64,000 bases of DNA, taken from NCBI GenBank assembly GCA_964559835.1, contig CAZLJE010000003.1, forward strand, positions 124,001 to 188,000, written 5' to 3'. Shown here in pieces: positions 9,211-17,787 of this stretch. The DNA is from DAISJI01 sp964559835. Its GTDB lineage: Bacteria > Acidobacteriota > Terriglobia > Terriglobales > Acidobacteriaceae. Each line of letters opens with the position of its first letter. The first letter of the stretch is position 1. The notes under the pieces were generated by a model, which did not search any database, had not been told where the DNA came from, and worked only from the letters and a program-made list of their open reading frames with translations. The position numbers and the translations under genes are program-made.

Positions 9211-10110
9211 ATGCGCCATCGTCTCGAATATGCGTTGGTGTGGCCGCTGGTCAAGGGCATCGGCATCCTGCCTCGTCCGCTGGCGCGATTCGTCGCGTAC
9301 CTGATGGCCGGCGCCGTCTATTACCTGCATCCTCGCCTGCGCCGGGTGGGGCTGCGCAACCTGGAGATCGCAATGCCCGAACTGCCGCTGAAGGAGCGGC
9401 GGCGGATCGTGCGCGGTGTGTTTCGCTCCCTGGGGCGGCTGCTGGCTGAGTTCTGCCTGTTTCCACGATATTCGCGCGAGAACGTAAGCCGCGTCGCCGT
9501 ATACGAAGGATACGAGAACTTCGACGCCGCCAACCGCCGCGGCAAAGGAGTGCTGTTCCTGACCGCCCACCTCGGCGCGTGGGAGGTCGGGTCGTTCGTC
9601 CATTCCGTGCACGGACATCCGCTGCGGATCGTCATGCGCCCGCTCGACAATCCATACATCAATGGCATGGTCGAGCGCTATCGCACGCTGCACGGCAGCC
9701 AGACTTTCTCCAAGGACGAGTTCGCCCGCGGACTACTGGCGGCGATGAAACTCGGCGAGACCGTCGGCCTGCTGATGGACCAGAACATGACGCCGCCGCA
9801 GGGCGTGTTTGTTCCCTTCTTCGGTGTGCAGGCGTGCACCGCCAGCGGGGTTGCGCGCATGGCGCTGCACACCGACGCCGCGGTGGTACCGGCATTCACC
9901 ATCTGGGACGAAGTGCTCGGAAAATACCGCGTGCGCTTCGATCCGCCGCTTACACTGGTGCGTACCGATAACATGGAGTCGGACGTCGTGGCGAACACGG
10001 CGCTGTTCAACACCGTGCTCGAACAGTACGTGAGGAAATATCCCGACCAGTGGCTCTGGGTGCACCGGCGCTGGAAGACCCGTCCGCCGGGGGAACCGGG
10101 GCTGTATTAG
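9211..10110 (+). CDS. LpxL-like lysophospholipid / lipid A acyltransferase
   Basis: A 299-aa member of the LpxL/HtrB family, which transfers acyl chains to lipid A precursors at the inner membrane. The catalytic HxxxxE motif is HLGAWE, and the family's second block is VMRPLDNPYINGMVERYR. A hydrophobic segment near the N-terminus (FVAYLMAGAVYYL) anchors the protein. lpxD follows on the same strand, which supports a lipid A role, although a phospholipid or ornithine-lipid substrate cannot be excluded. ATG start; no clear ribosome site. Confidence 0.87.
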   Translation: MRHRLEYALVWPLVKGIGILPRPLARFVAYLMAGAVYYLHPRLRRVGLRNLEIAMPELPLKERRRIVRGVFRSLGRLLAEFCLFPRYSRENVSRVAVYEGYENFDAANRRGKGVLFLTAHLGAWEVGSFVHSVHGHPLRIVMRPLDNPYINGMVERYRTLHGSQTFSKDEFARGLLAAMKLGETVGLLMDQNMTPPQGVFVPFFGVQACTASGVARMALHTDAAVVPAFTIWDEVLGKYRVRFDPPLTLVRTDNMESDVVANTALFNTVLEQYVRKYPDQWLWVHRRWKTRPPGEPGLY

Positions 10111-10184
10111 TTGTTGGTTGTTGGTTTTTTGTATTTGGCCTGTGCTTCGGTCTTAGTCTCGAAGGGACGAACGCCGGTAGCCAG

Positions 10185-10210
10185 AGCCTGCCCTGAGCGA
10201 AGTCGAAGGG
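10185..10210. repeat. 26-bp GAGCGAAGTCGAAGG element, copy 1
   Basis: Differs from the copies at 40381-40406 and 40452-40477 at two positions. Lies in the 156-base gap between the acyltransferase gene and lpxD. Confidence 0.85.
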
Positions 10211-10266
10211 ACGAAGTCCTGGGTCAGGTGCACAAAAATATTTCCAAGTCCTGTAGGGACGACACG

Positions 10267-11262
10267 ATGAAACTCTCCGCACTCGCCCAACAACTCGGCG
10301 CGCGCCTCATCGGGAACGATGCCGAGGTGACCGGAATAGCGAGCCCCAAATCCGCAACCACCTCCGACCTGATCTTCGTCGACCATCCCAAACATCTCGC
10401 CGCGGCGCTCGCCTCCAACGCCGGCGCCGTCATTGCCGGTGAATTCGCCGCGAACGAAACCGCGAAACCACTTTTGATATCCAAGCAACCGCGCCTCACG
10501 TTTGCCCGGGCCGCCGCGACCCTGCATCCACCGGCCCAATACGTAGCCGGTATCCATCCGACCGCCGTCATTGATCCCGGCGCAACCGTCGCGCCTTCCG
10601 CGCATATCGGACCGTACGTCGTCATCGAATCCGAGGCGACCATCGGCGACCGCACGTCGATCTCGGCCGGCACGTTCATCGGAGGCGGCGTCGGCATCGG
10701 CCATGACTGCGACATCCGCCCCAACGTCAGCGTCTACGCGGGCACGCGCATCGGTGATCGCGTCCTGGTCCATGCCGGCGCCGTTCTCGGCAGCGACGGC
10801 TTCGGATTCGTCCGCGACCGCCAGACCGGACGCTACACAAAATTCCCGCAGGTCGGCCGCCTGGAGATCGGCGACGATGTTGAGATCGGCGCGAACTCCA
10901 CCATCGACCGCGGCGCGCTCGACGTGACGGTCATCGCACGCGGCACGAAGCTCGACAACCTGGTGCACATCGGCCATAACGTGCAGGTAGGCGAAGACGT
11001 GGTGATCGCCGCCCAGACCGGCGTCTCCGGCAGCACGGTCATCGAAGACACGGTGGTCGTCGCCGGCCAGGTAGGCCTCGCGGACCATGTGCGCATCGAA
11101 AAAGGTGCGATCCTTGGCGCCCAGTGCGGTGTGCCGACCGGCAAAGTCATACGCGGCCCAGGCGTGGTCTTCTGGGGTACACCGGCAAGGCCGATCAGGG
11201 AATATCTGAAGGAGCTCGCGGTACTAGCGAGGCTGGCCAGGAAGCGGACTATTGGTGACTGA
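10267..11262 (+). CDS. lpxD: UDP-3-O-(3-hydroxyacyl)glucosamine N-acyltransferase LpxD
   Basis: LpxD adds the second 3-hydroxyacyl chain to UDP-glucosamine in lipid A synthesis. The 331-aa protein starts at ATG 10267 (MKLSALAQQLGARLIG), preceded by TAGGGAC; an open frame continues upstream but crosses repeat DNA. An N-terminal uridine-binding domain (1-95) is followed by a left-handed beta-helix of hexapeptide repeats (about 100-300), for example HIGPYVVIESEATIGDRT, and the conserved LGSDGFGF and STIDRGA blocks. The catalytic histidine is expected in NLVHIGHNVQ. A C-terminal helix (YLKELAVLARLARK) completes the family layout. Follows an LpxL-like gene. Confidence 0.95.
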   Translation: MKLSALAQQLGARLIGNDAEVTGIASPKSATTSDLIFVDHPKHLAAALASNAGAVIAGEFAANETAKPLLISKQPRLTFARAAATLHPPAQYVAGIHPTAVIDPGATVAPSAHIGPYVVIESEATIGDRTSISAGTFIGGGVGIGHDCDIRPNVSVYAGTRIGDRVLVHAGAVLGSDGFGFVRDRQTGRYTKFPQVGRLEIGDDVEIGANSTIDRGALDVTVIARGTKLDNLVHIGHNVQVGEDVVIAAQTGVSGSTVIEDTVVVAGQVGLADHVRIEKGAILGAQCGVPTGKVIRGPGVVFWGTPARPIREYLKELAVLARLARKRTIGD

Positions 11263-11263
11263 G

Positions 11264-11325
11264 TGATTTGTGATTGGTGATTGAATTTAGGCAATCACAA
11301 ATCACCAATCACTAAATCACAAATG
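11264..11325. repeat. Inverted GTGATTTGTGATT word array
   Basis: GAGTGATTTGTGATTGGTGATT on the left arm is answered by AATCACAAATCACCAATCAC and further copies on the right arm with an 8-base loop. The right arm runs to within eight bases of the rarA start codon, so no room remains for a conventional ribosome-binding site. Confidence 0.85.
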
Positions 11326-11332
11326 CGCGTAG

Positions 11333-12679
11333 ATGAGCCTGTTCGGAAAAATCCCGGCGCCCGATGAGACGGTGGACCGCACGCGTCCCCTGGCCGACCG
11401 CATGCGTCCGCGTACCCTCGATGAGTTCGTCGGGCAGGAGCACCTCCTCGGCGAGGGCAAGCCGTTGCGCTTGCAGATCGAACGCGACGATCCGGGATCC
11501 ATCATCTTCTGGGGCCCGCCGGGCGTCGGAAAAACCACGCTGGCCAAGATCATCGCGCGTGTTACGAAGGCGGACTTCATCGAGTTCTCCGCTGTGCTGT
11601 CGGGCATCAAGGAAATCAAGCAGGTGATGGCCGAAGCCGAGAAGGCCCGCACCTACGGCACGCGCACGATCGTTTTCATCGACGAGATCCACCGCTTCAA
11701 CAAGGCTCAGCAGGACGCATTCCTGCCCTACGTCGAAAGCGGCGCAATCCGCCTGATCGGCGCGACCACCGAGAATCCCTCCTTCGAGATCATCGGCGCG
11801 CTTCTATCGCGTTGCCGCGTGTACGTGCTGAACCCGCTCAGCGAGGAGCAGATCGTCGAGTTGCTGAAGCGGGCGCTGACCGACCGCGAACGCGGGTTGG
11901 GCGAGAAGAACATAACGGCCGAAGATTCCGCCCTGGCGAAGATTGCTGCGTATGCCAGCGGTGACGCCCGCTCCGGATACAACGCGCTTGATGTCGCCAC
12001 GCAGATCGCGGGCGATGGCGGCGTCATCACCGGCGCCGTCGCCGAAGATGCGCTCCAGAAGCGGATTTTGCTGTACGACAAGTCCGGCGAAGAGCACTAC
12101 AATCTGATCTCGGCGCTGCACAAGTCGGTGCGCAATTCCGATCCAGACGCCGCCCTGTACTGGCTCGGCCGCATGCTCCAGGCAGGCGAAGATCCGCTTT
12201 ACATTGCTCGCCGCGTCGTACGCATGGCCGTCGAAGATATCGGGCTCGCCGATCCGAACGCGATGGCGCTGACCATCGCCGCCCGCGAGGTCGTCGATTT
12301 TCTTGGACAGCCCGAGGGCGATCTGGCGCTGGCCGAGGCGGTCGTCTATCTGTCGATCGCGCCCAAGTCGAACGCGCTGTACACGGCGTATGGCGAGGTG
12401 GTGCGCGACGTCGAAACCACCACCGCCGAACCGGTGCCGCTGCACATCCGCAATGCGCCCACGAAGCTGATGAAACAGATCGGCTACGGCAAGGGCTACC
12501 AGTACGCGCACGACCTCGACGAAAAGGTCGCCGACATGGATTGCCTCCCCGACAAACTCAAGGGACGGCGCTACTACCATCCGACGCAGGAAGGCGTCGA
12601 AAAGCGTATTTCGGACCGCCTGAAAGAGATTCAAAATTTGCGTTCTCATGCCGGAAAACGCAAGCCGGACGGCGAATAA
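11333..12679 (+). CDS. rarA: Replication-associated recombination protein RarA (MgsA)
   Basis: A 448-aa AAA+ ATPase of the RarA/MgsA/WRNIP1 family, which acts at stalled replication forks. Walker A is GPPGVGKTT and Walker B is IVFIDEIHRFN; the sensor block GATTENPSFEI is present, and the C-terminal MgsA tetramerisation domain (KSVRNSDPDAALYWLGRML onward) is complete. The family hallmark YHPTQEG occurs near the end. ATG start directly behind a repeat array; the leader contains no Shine-Dalgarno sequence. Confidence 0.95.
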   Translation: MSLFGKIPAPDETVDRTRPLADRMRPRTLDEFVGQEHLLGEGKPLRLQIERDDPGSIIFWGPPGVGKTTLAKIIARVTKADFIEFSAVLSGIKEIKQVMAEAEKARTYGTRTIVFIDEIHRFNKAQQDAFLPYVESGAIRLIGATTENPSFEIIGALLSRCRVYVLNPLSEEQIVELLKRALTDRERGLGEKNITAEDSALAKIAAYASGDARSGYNALDVATQIAGDGGVITGAVAEDALQKRILLYDKSGEEHYNLISALHKSVRNSDPDAALYWLGRMLQAGEDPLYIARRVVRMAVEDIGLADPNAMALTIAAREVVDFLGQPEGDLALAEAVVYLSIAPKSNALYTAYGEVVRDVETTTAEPVPLHIRNAPTKLMKQIGYGKGYQYAHDLDEKVADMDCLPDKLKGRRYYHPTQEGVEKRISDRLKEIQNLRSHAGKRKPDGE

Positions 12680-12760
12680 TAAAGAGCCACTTCCCTCCGC
12701 AAAATCATCTCTTTAGCGTAATGTAAGGCACTCTTTTGCGACGTTGAGGGAAGGTGTTTT

Positions 12761-14041
12761 GTGCGCACGTCGACCCAGCAACAGCAGCCTTTATTCGAAC
12801 TAACGCCCCTGTTCCACCAGCAGCGGATCGAGTCCCAGGTTCAGAATCTCCTGCGCGTACAGAAGGCCGTCCAGCGCATTACTTCCATCCTTGACCTGGA
12901 ACCGTTACTCGACGAGATCGTGAAGATCGTCATGATGTCGTTCGGCTGCACGGAGCCGAACATCCTGCTCAAAGAGGATGACGACCTGGTGGTCGCTGCC
13001 ATTTGCGGCTGCGAGATCCATCACAAGGGATTCCGCTTTGGGATCGGGCGAGAGGGCCTGGTGGGCCACTGCGCCGCGCTTGGCGAAATCATTTACACGC
13101 CCGATGTCCGCCTGGAGCCGCGCTATATCGCCTGCGACGCCTCGGTACGCTCGGAGCTGGATATTCCGCTGATCGCCGGTGGGCGGTTGGTCGGCGTCTT
13201 CAGCACGGCGCACACCGAACTGGACGGATTCCCCGAGGAACAGCGCGAAATGCTGGCTGCTCTCGCCGACCACATCGCCATTGCCATCGACAATGCCCAT
13301 CGCTACGAGCGGGAGCGCTCGGAGGGCGCGCGCCTCCGCGCCGAACAGGAAGAAGCTCGTCGCATTCAGCAGGCGCTGCTGCCGAAGTCCACGCCGCTGC
13401 TGGAGAACTTCCGGGTCTCGGCGCGTTGTGTGTCCGCGGGCGCCGTCGGCGGCGACTGGTACGACTTCCTTCCTCTGGACGATGGCCGTTTTGCCGTTGT
13501 GCTCGCCGACGTCGCCGGAAAAGGCATGGCGGCTGCGCTGCTGATGAGCGCGACGCGTGGCGTGCTGCGCGCGAACCGGTCCGCGTGGGGAGAACCGGCA
13601 GAGATACTCTCGCGCGTGAATCACATCCTGCTCAACGATTTTCCGGAAGCGCGCTATGTCACCATGGTGTACGGCGTCCTCGATGACCGCGCCCGCACCT
13701 TCACCTTCGCCAATGCCGGTCATCTTGAGCCGCTGGTCGCGCGCGATGGAGAGGTAAGAACCATTTCCACCATCGACGGGTTCCCGCTTGGACTATTCGA
13801 GTCTCACTACTCCGATACGACCGTGGAATTCCCGGTTGGCACGAAGTTGCTGCTGTATACCGACGGCATCACGGAAGCGACGAATCCGGCCGACGAAGAG
13901 TACGGCGCCGCGCGCTTGTGCGAACTCGGTAGATGCGCCGACGGCCTGTGCCCCGATGCAGTCCTCGAGGATGTCATGCGCTTTGCCGCCGGACGCCCGT
14001 TCGGTGACGACGCCACGGTTGTGCGGATCGCCGCGAAGTAA
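12761..14041 (+). CDS. GAF domain and SpoIIE/PP2C-type serine phosphatase
   Basis: A 426-aa signalling protein. Residues 35-190 form a GAF sensor domain (LDEIVKIVMMSFGCTEPNIL through DHIAIAIDNAHRYERE). Residues 205-426 form a PPM/SpoIIE phosphatase with metal-binding acids in GGDWYDFLPLDDGR, VVLADVAGKGMAAALLMS, LYTDGITEATNP and GDDATVVRI. Such RsbU-like proteins usually dephosphorylate anti-sigma-factor antagonists, but no RsbV/RsbW partner lies nearby. GTG start supported by GAGGGAAGG seven bases upstream. Confidence 0.92.
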   Translation: MRTSTQQQQPLFELTPLFHQQRIESQVQNLLRVQKAVQRITSILDLEPLLDEIVKIVMMSFGCTEPNILLKEDDDLVVAAICGCEIHHKGFRFGIGREGLVGHCAALGEIIYTPDVRLEPRYIACDASVRSELDIPLIAGGRLVGVFSTAHTELDGFPEEQREMLAALADHIAIAIDNAHRYERERSEGARLRAEQEEARRIQQALLPKSTPLLENFRVSARCVSAGAVGGDWYDFLPLDDGRFAVVLADVAGKGMAAALLMSATRGVLRANRSAWGEPAEILSRVNHILLNDFPEARYVTMVYGVLDDRARTFTFANAGHLEPLVARDGEVRTISTIDGFPLGLFESHYSDTTVEFPVGTKLLLYTDGITEATNPADEEYGAARLCELGRCADGLCPDAVLEDVMRFAAGRPFGDDATVVRIAAK

Positions 14042-14155
14042 ACACGTATTCCGTATCCCGTATTCCGGTGTGGCCTGAAATGTTTGCCGGAATACCGAAT
14101 ACGAAATACGCCTGTTTTCAATCACCAATCACAAATCGCTAAATCACCAATCAGC
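14042..14155. repeat. Inverted GTATTCCG array followed by ATCACAAATC words
   Basis: CGTATTCCGTATCCCGTATT on the left and GGAATACCGAATACGAAATA on the right are complementary around a 25-base spacer. A one-sided run of AATCACCAATCACAAATCGC words follows. The whole block fills the gap between two convergent genes. Confidence 0.8.
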
Positions 14156-14561
14156 TGAATCTCTTCCGGTGCTCCTTCAAAATGCATTTGTCCATGATCA
14201 CCGTGATGCCGGCGTTGCGCGCTTTTTCCGCGGCCTGCTCGTGCACCACGCCTTCCTGCATCCAGATCACCGGCACCTTTAACTGGATCGCCTGGTCGAC
14301 GACTTCCGGGACGAACTCGGAGCGGCGGAAGACGTCCACGATGTCGATCTTGTCCTTCACATCGAGCAGCGACGGACAACTGCTCTCGCCGAGCGCGCTC
14401 TCGATGGTCGGGTTCACCGGAATAATCTTGTAGCCCTGCGCCTGCATATACGCCGAGACGCCGTGGCTGGCGCGGAACGGGCTGTCGGAAAGGCCGACGA
14501 CAGCGATGGTCTTTGCGTTCTTCAGCAGGTCCGTGATCGGGTCGGTGGTAATGGTGGCCAA
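14151..14561 (-). CDS. CoA-binding (YccU-like) Rossmann protein
   Basis: A 136-aa single-domain CoA_binding_2 protein. The nucleotide/CoA-binding loop is VVGLSDSPFRASHGV, followed by PVNPTIESALGE and the conserved DIVDVFRRSEFVPEVVDQAI and VIWMQEGVVHEQA blocks. Proteins of this family are cytosolic, bind CoA and have no firmly assigned reaction. Single gene; C-terminus reads ILKEHRKRFS and stops at the edge of a repeat array. Confidence 0.87.
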   Translation of the reverse strand: MATITTDPITDLLKNAKTIAVVGLSDSPFRASHGVSAYMQAQGYKIIPVNPTIESALGESSCPSLLDVKDKIDIVDVFRRSEFVPEVVDQAIQLKVPVIWMQEGVVHEQAAEKARNAGITVIMDKCILKEHRKRFS

Positions 14562-14677
14562 GGGAATACTCCTGCGATAAATTTACCCAGTCGTTCAGCC
14601 CTGTCGAGTGACCGCCATCACGGGCGGATGTTCGGCAAATCACTCGATCGCAAATCACTCCATCCCAAACGGCCTCG

Positions 14678-15829
14678 TTAGCCGAACGGGCTCTTCTTCT
14701 CCGTCCGCTCATGGAACATCTTCGCTGCCAGCTTGCGCACGGTCTCGGAGACGTTCTTATTCATCATCAGCGACTTCAGGTCCTGGTTCATCAGGTTCTT
14801 CGCCAGGTTCATCTGCACGTCGAGCGGACAACGCGGGTTGTTCACCAGCGCGCGCAGCACGTTGTACTGCTTGATGAACTTGCGCTTGCCGGCGATGCCA
14901 CGCAGCACGCTTTCCTGCACGTTCTTCATGGCCGCGAACATCTCGACTTCCTGCTCCGTCAGCTTGGATGACTCCAGCACCGCCGAGGAAACCAGTTTCG
15001 CACCATCGCGGATAAGGATGAACCGCTCTTCTTTGTTCCCTTTCATCGCCAACTGGATACGATCGCCGACCTTCAGCCGTGAGATTTTTTGCAGCGGCGA
15101 TATGCGCTCCGGTTCCGCATCGTCTTCGGCCTTCTTCTTTGCGGCTGCGGCTGCCGCCGTTGCCGCCGCGGTCACCGCTTCGGCCTCCGCCTTCGCGGCA
15201 GCCATGAGTGCCTTGGTCTCGTCGTCCTCGTGCGCGAACTCGAAGGGCTTGTCCGGCTCGGCGGCAAGCTCGTGCGCGTGTTCCTCGATGAATTTCGCCA
15301 GGTCGGAATCATCTTCAGCATGCGGGACCGCGTCGCCCGTTTCAGCGGATATGGTTCCGCCCAGCTTCTGGAGCGCTTCCTTCACGAATACGTGCTGCGG
15401 CGGGGTTAACACGGGATTCGATTGCAGCGAGTGCAGGATGTTTCGCGATGCCAGCACGCGCGGGCTCTTCAGCAGGATCTCGACCAGCGACGCCGACTGT
15501 TCCTGCGCCAGGTGCTGGAGGTCGAACTCGGGCACGGAGGGATTTTCCAGTAGCGCCGGAAGCAGCTTCGGACGCCGGTTCTGCGGGTTGAGGAAATATT
15601 CGATGATGTCGAAGGGCGTAGTCGGGTCGGCACAGACGTTGGTGCACGCTGCTTCATCCCAGCCCGCCAGGGTCATGCGCGCCTGCTCGCCGAAGATCTG
15701 GTGCGACGACAGATACACCAGAATCTCGATCATCTCCTCGGCCGGAAGCGCCAGCGCACCGTTGGAAGCTGTCCGCATCAGTGCCGCGGGGACGGCGGAG
15801 TTCTTGATGAGTTCGATCATCCGCGGCAT
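14678..15829 (-). CDS. Helical-repeat protein with Ala/Glu-rich linker, function unknown
   Basis: A 383-aa protein I cannot assign to a named family. Residues 1-160 and 280-383 carry degenerate helical repeats with an N-P-x-(C/V)-P signature (LLENPSVPEFDLQHLA, SNPVLTPPQHVF, VNNPRCPLDVQMNLAKN), reminiscent of leucine-rich-variant or DUF2336-like repeats. Between them is an acidic, then Ala/Lys-rich helical linker (about 165-245) with a pure alanine run. The start overlaps the stop of an HD hydrolase gene by 13 bases and AAAGGA lies eight bases upstream; ATG at 15820 would give an ATGA overlap. The coupling suggests joint function. Confidence 0.75.
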   Translation of the reverse strand: MPRMIELIKNSAVPAALMRTASNGALALPAEEMIEILVYLSSHQIFGEQARMTLAGWDEAACTNVCADPTTPFDIIEYFLNPQNRRPKLLPALLENPSVPEFDLQHLAQEQSASLVEILLKSPRVLASRNILHSLQSNPVLTPPQHVFVKEALQKLGGTISAETGDAVPHAEDDSDLAKFIEEHAHELAAEPDKPFEFAHEDDETKALMAAAKAEAEAVTAAATAAAAAAKKKAEDDAEPERISPLQKISRLKVGDRIQLAMKGNKEERFILIRDGAKLVSSAVLESSKLTEQEVEMFAAMKNVQESVLRGIAGKRKFIKQYNVLRALVNNPRCPLDVQMNLAKNLMNQDLKSLMMNKNVSETVRKLAAKMFHERTEKKSPFG

Positions 15830-16476
15830 GGATTTTGTCCTTTACCTCCGCAGCGCGATTCCAGTTGCTCGACGACGCGTTCGAGTTCGTCGATCAGCCG
15901 CCGGCGTCCAGTCCCGCTCGCCGAATCATCTTTGTGGCGCGATTCCGCATGACGAAAAGCATCGACCAGCGTCCGGTAATACCACAACGTGCCGTCCTTC
16001 CGTCCGCTGAAGCGGTTGAAGCATACATCACCGGCTTCGTAGTGGTCGGTGAGGATGGCGCGCGCATTGTGCACCTTGTCGGCAACCGACACAAGGCGCA
16101 CCTCGGGGTCGGCTTCGTCCCTCACGTGCTCGATGTAGTCCAGCTTGCGGTCGCACCAGGGCGCCTTCTGGTGCGGATCGACGGCGTCGGAATCCGTGCA
16201 GCCCATGACGATCCGCGCCACGCGCTTGCCGTACTTGCTCTCGATCTCGTCGCGCCGCGGCAGGCCGCCCTGGTCCTCAACCGCATCGTGGAGAAGAGCG
16301 GCGATCGCCATATCCTCGTCGCCGCCGTTCTCCAGAACCAGCGACGCCACGCCGAGCAGGTGCCCGATGTACGGAATATCGCGCCCCTTTCGCGGTTGCG
16401 TGCGGTGCAGGTTGTGGGCGTAGACGAGCGCGTCGTTGAAGCGGTCGCTCAGCGGCTTTGAGAGGACTTTGGGCAT
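15817..16476 (-). CDS. Stand-alone HD-domain hydrolase, Mesh1/SpoT-hydrolase-like
   Basis: A 219-aa HD-domain phosphohydrolase. The metal ligands appear in order: H in YIGHLLGVA, HD in AALLHDAVEDQGG and the late SVADKVHNARAIL motif typical of (p)ppGpp hydrolase domains (compare ADRLHNMRT in SpoT). No synthetase or TGS/ACT domain is present, so a small alarmone hydrolase is a reasonable reading, not proven. Start at ATG 16476 (MPKVLSKPLSDRF); a longer frame upstream is encoded by repeat DNA. Overlaps the next gene of the same strand. Confidence 0.83.
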   Translation of the reverse strand: MPKVLSKPLSDRFNDALVYAHNLHRTQPRKGRDIPYIGHLLGVASLVLENGGDEDMAIAALLHDAVEDQGGLPRRDEIESKYGKRVARIVMGCTDSDAVDPHQKAPWCDRKLDYIEHVRDEADPEVRLVSVADKVHNARAILTDHYEAGDVCFNRFSGRKDGTLWYYRTLVDAFRHAESRHKDDSASGTGRRRLIDELERVVEQLESRCGGKGQNPCRG

Positions 16477-16483
16477 GTTTGTC

Positions 16484-16568
16484 GATGATTTGTGATTTAG
16501 CGATTTGTGATTTGTGATTGTACGGCGCTCGTAGAAATCATCCATCACCAATCACCAAATCACAAATG
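16484..16568. repeat. Inverted GATTTGTGATTTAGC word array
   Basis: GATTTGTGATTTAGCGATTT and copies on the left face ATCACCAATCACCAAATCAC on the right. The right arm overlaps the last codons of the cation-transporter gene at 16560. Same family as 11264-11325 and 23202-23245. Confidence 0.8.
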
Positions 16569-17180
16569 ATTACACTCACAGCAAGTCTTTCCGCGCAGCC
16601 CGTCCCATCCTTCTTTCACGATGATCGGGACCATGATGAGCGCGGCCACCGGGTCCGCCCACCACCAGTGCAGCGTCGCATTCAGCACCAACCCGCCGAG
16701 CAGGATCGCCGACAGGTACGCGCACAGGTCGGTCTGTCGCGAATCGGCCTGCATCGCGCCGGAATTTAACTCGCGCGCAACTTTCCGCTTAGCCCGGGCC
16801 AGCAGCGGCATCGCGATCAACGACAACGCCGCGACGCAGATTCCGATGACTGACTTCTCCGGCGCCTCTTTGCTGATCAGCACCTTGAGTGCATCCGTTC
16901 CTACATATGCGGCCAGCAGGAGGAAACTCCCGCCTACCAGCTTCAACGCTGTTCGCTCGCGGCGTTCATCGCGCAGACGCCACAACATGGCCGTGCTCGA
17001 AGCGCACTCAATGACCGAATCGATCCCGAATCCCACGAGGGCAATGCTGCCGGCGAGAACACCGGCAATGATGGACGCGATGGCCTCAAGTGAGTTCCAG
17101 ACCAGCGTCACGTACTCGAGCCGCTGCCCGCGCGAGACCGCCATCTCGCGCGCCACGACCGAATCTGCGCTCAGGCCCAT
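16560..17180 (-). CDS. Cation diffusion facilitator-like transporter
   Basis: A 206-aa membrane protein with about five to six helices and CDF-like features: LEYVTLVWNSLEAIASIIAG, SIALVGFGIDSVIECAS with the metal-site Asp, and the second-site block DSRQTDLCAYLSAILLGGL. It is shorter than classic CDF proteins because the cytoplasmic C-terminal domain is missing; instead it ends in a cysteine-rich CCECNHL that may bind metal. Likely exports a divalent cation. Its start is three bases after the stop of the upstream DOMON-like gene, so the two are probably co-transcribed. Confidence 0.8.
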   Translation of the reverse strand: MGLSADSVVAREMAVSRGQRLEYVTLVWNSLEAIASIIAGVLAGSIALVGFGIDSVIECASSTAMLWRLRDERRERTALKLVGGSFLLLAAYVGTDALKVLISKEAPEKSVIGICVAALSLIAMPLLARAKRKVARELNSGAMQADSRQTDLCAYLSAILLGGLVLNATLHWWWADPVAALIMVPIIVKEGWDGLRGKTCCECNHL

Positions 17181-17183
17181 CTC

Positions 17184-17786
17184 TTACTCCAAACGGATCC
17201 GATACCAGTTGGAGGGATCGGAGTTTCTGGCTCCGGCAGGAAACGTCTTCGTGTCGCCTCCGCCGGGATGCACGTGCGTCATGATCTCGAACATCAATTT
17301 CCATTCTTTGCCCGGAAATCGCGCCCTGACGATCTGAAACTCATGGTTGGGCTCGTTGAGGAACCTTCGGGGCTCAAACGTATCGATGCGCGCCCAGTTC
17401 GCTGTCCACCGGTCGTTGTTCCACCATGTCCACTCGGACCACCCATTCTTGAAGAGGCGCTCTCCGAGTTTGGCCGAAGCGTGCAAGTCGTAGATCGCTC
17501 CGTCCGGACTGGAGAGATACATATCGACGGTAGATAGCTGATTCTGGTCCGCTAGTTCGAGCGCGATATAAACGAATTCGCCGGAGCGCTTTACGTAGAC
17601 AGTTCCAAAGTCGGCAGCAAGTTCCAGCTTTGCGGCATCGGACCACTCACCGGGCGACAACCTGCCATCGACCATTACCGGCTTGCCGACGGAAGCTTGC
17701 ACGCTCGTTTGCGCAATCGCGAACACGGAACTGAATGTGAGGAGCAGAACGAAAATTCGCACTCCGCGCGAAGTCCGTCGCTTCAT
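17184..17786 (-). CDS. Exported DOMON/CBM9-like sugar-binding-fold protein
   Basis: An exported protein of about 200 aa. ATG at 17786 is preferred because AAGGA lies seven bases upstream and the start then follows the prfB stop; ATG at 17804 would overlap prfB by 17 bases. After the signal peptide (MKRRTSRGVRIFVLLLTFSS) comes a beta-sandwich of the DOMON/CBM9-like type: VDGRLSPGEWSDAAKLEL, EFVYIALELAD and the aromatic NGWSEWTWWNNDRWTANWAR. Such domains bind sugars, haem or act as structural modules. Followed by a CDF transporter gene. Confidence 0.72.
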   Translation of the reverse strand: MKRRTSRGVRIFVLLLTFSSVFAIAQTSVQASVGKPVMVDGRLSPGEWSDAAKLELAADFGTVYVKRSGEFVYIALELADQNQLSTVDMYLSSPDGAIYDLHASAKLGERLFKNGWSEWTWWNNDRWTANWARIDTFEPRRFLNEPNHEFQIVRARFPGKEWKLMFEIMTHVHPGGGDTKTFPAGARNSDPSNWYRIRLE

Positions 17787-17787
17787 C

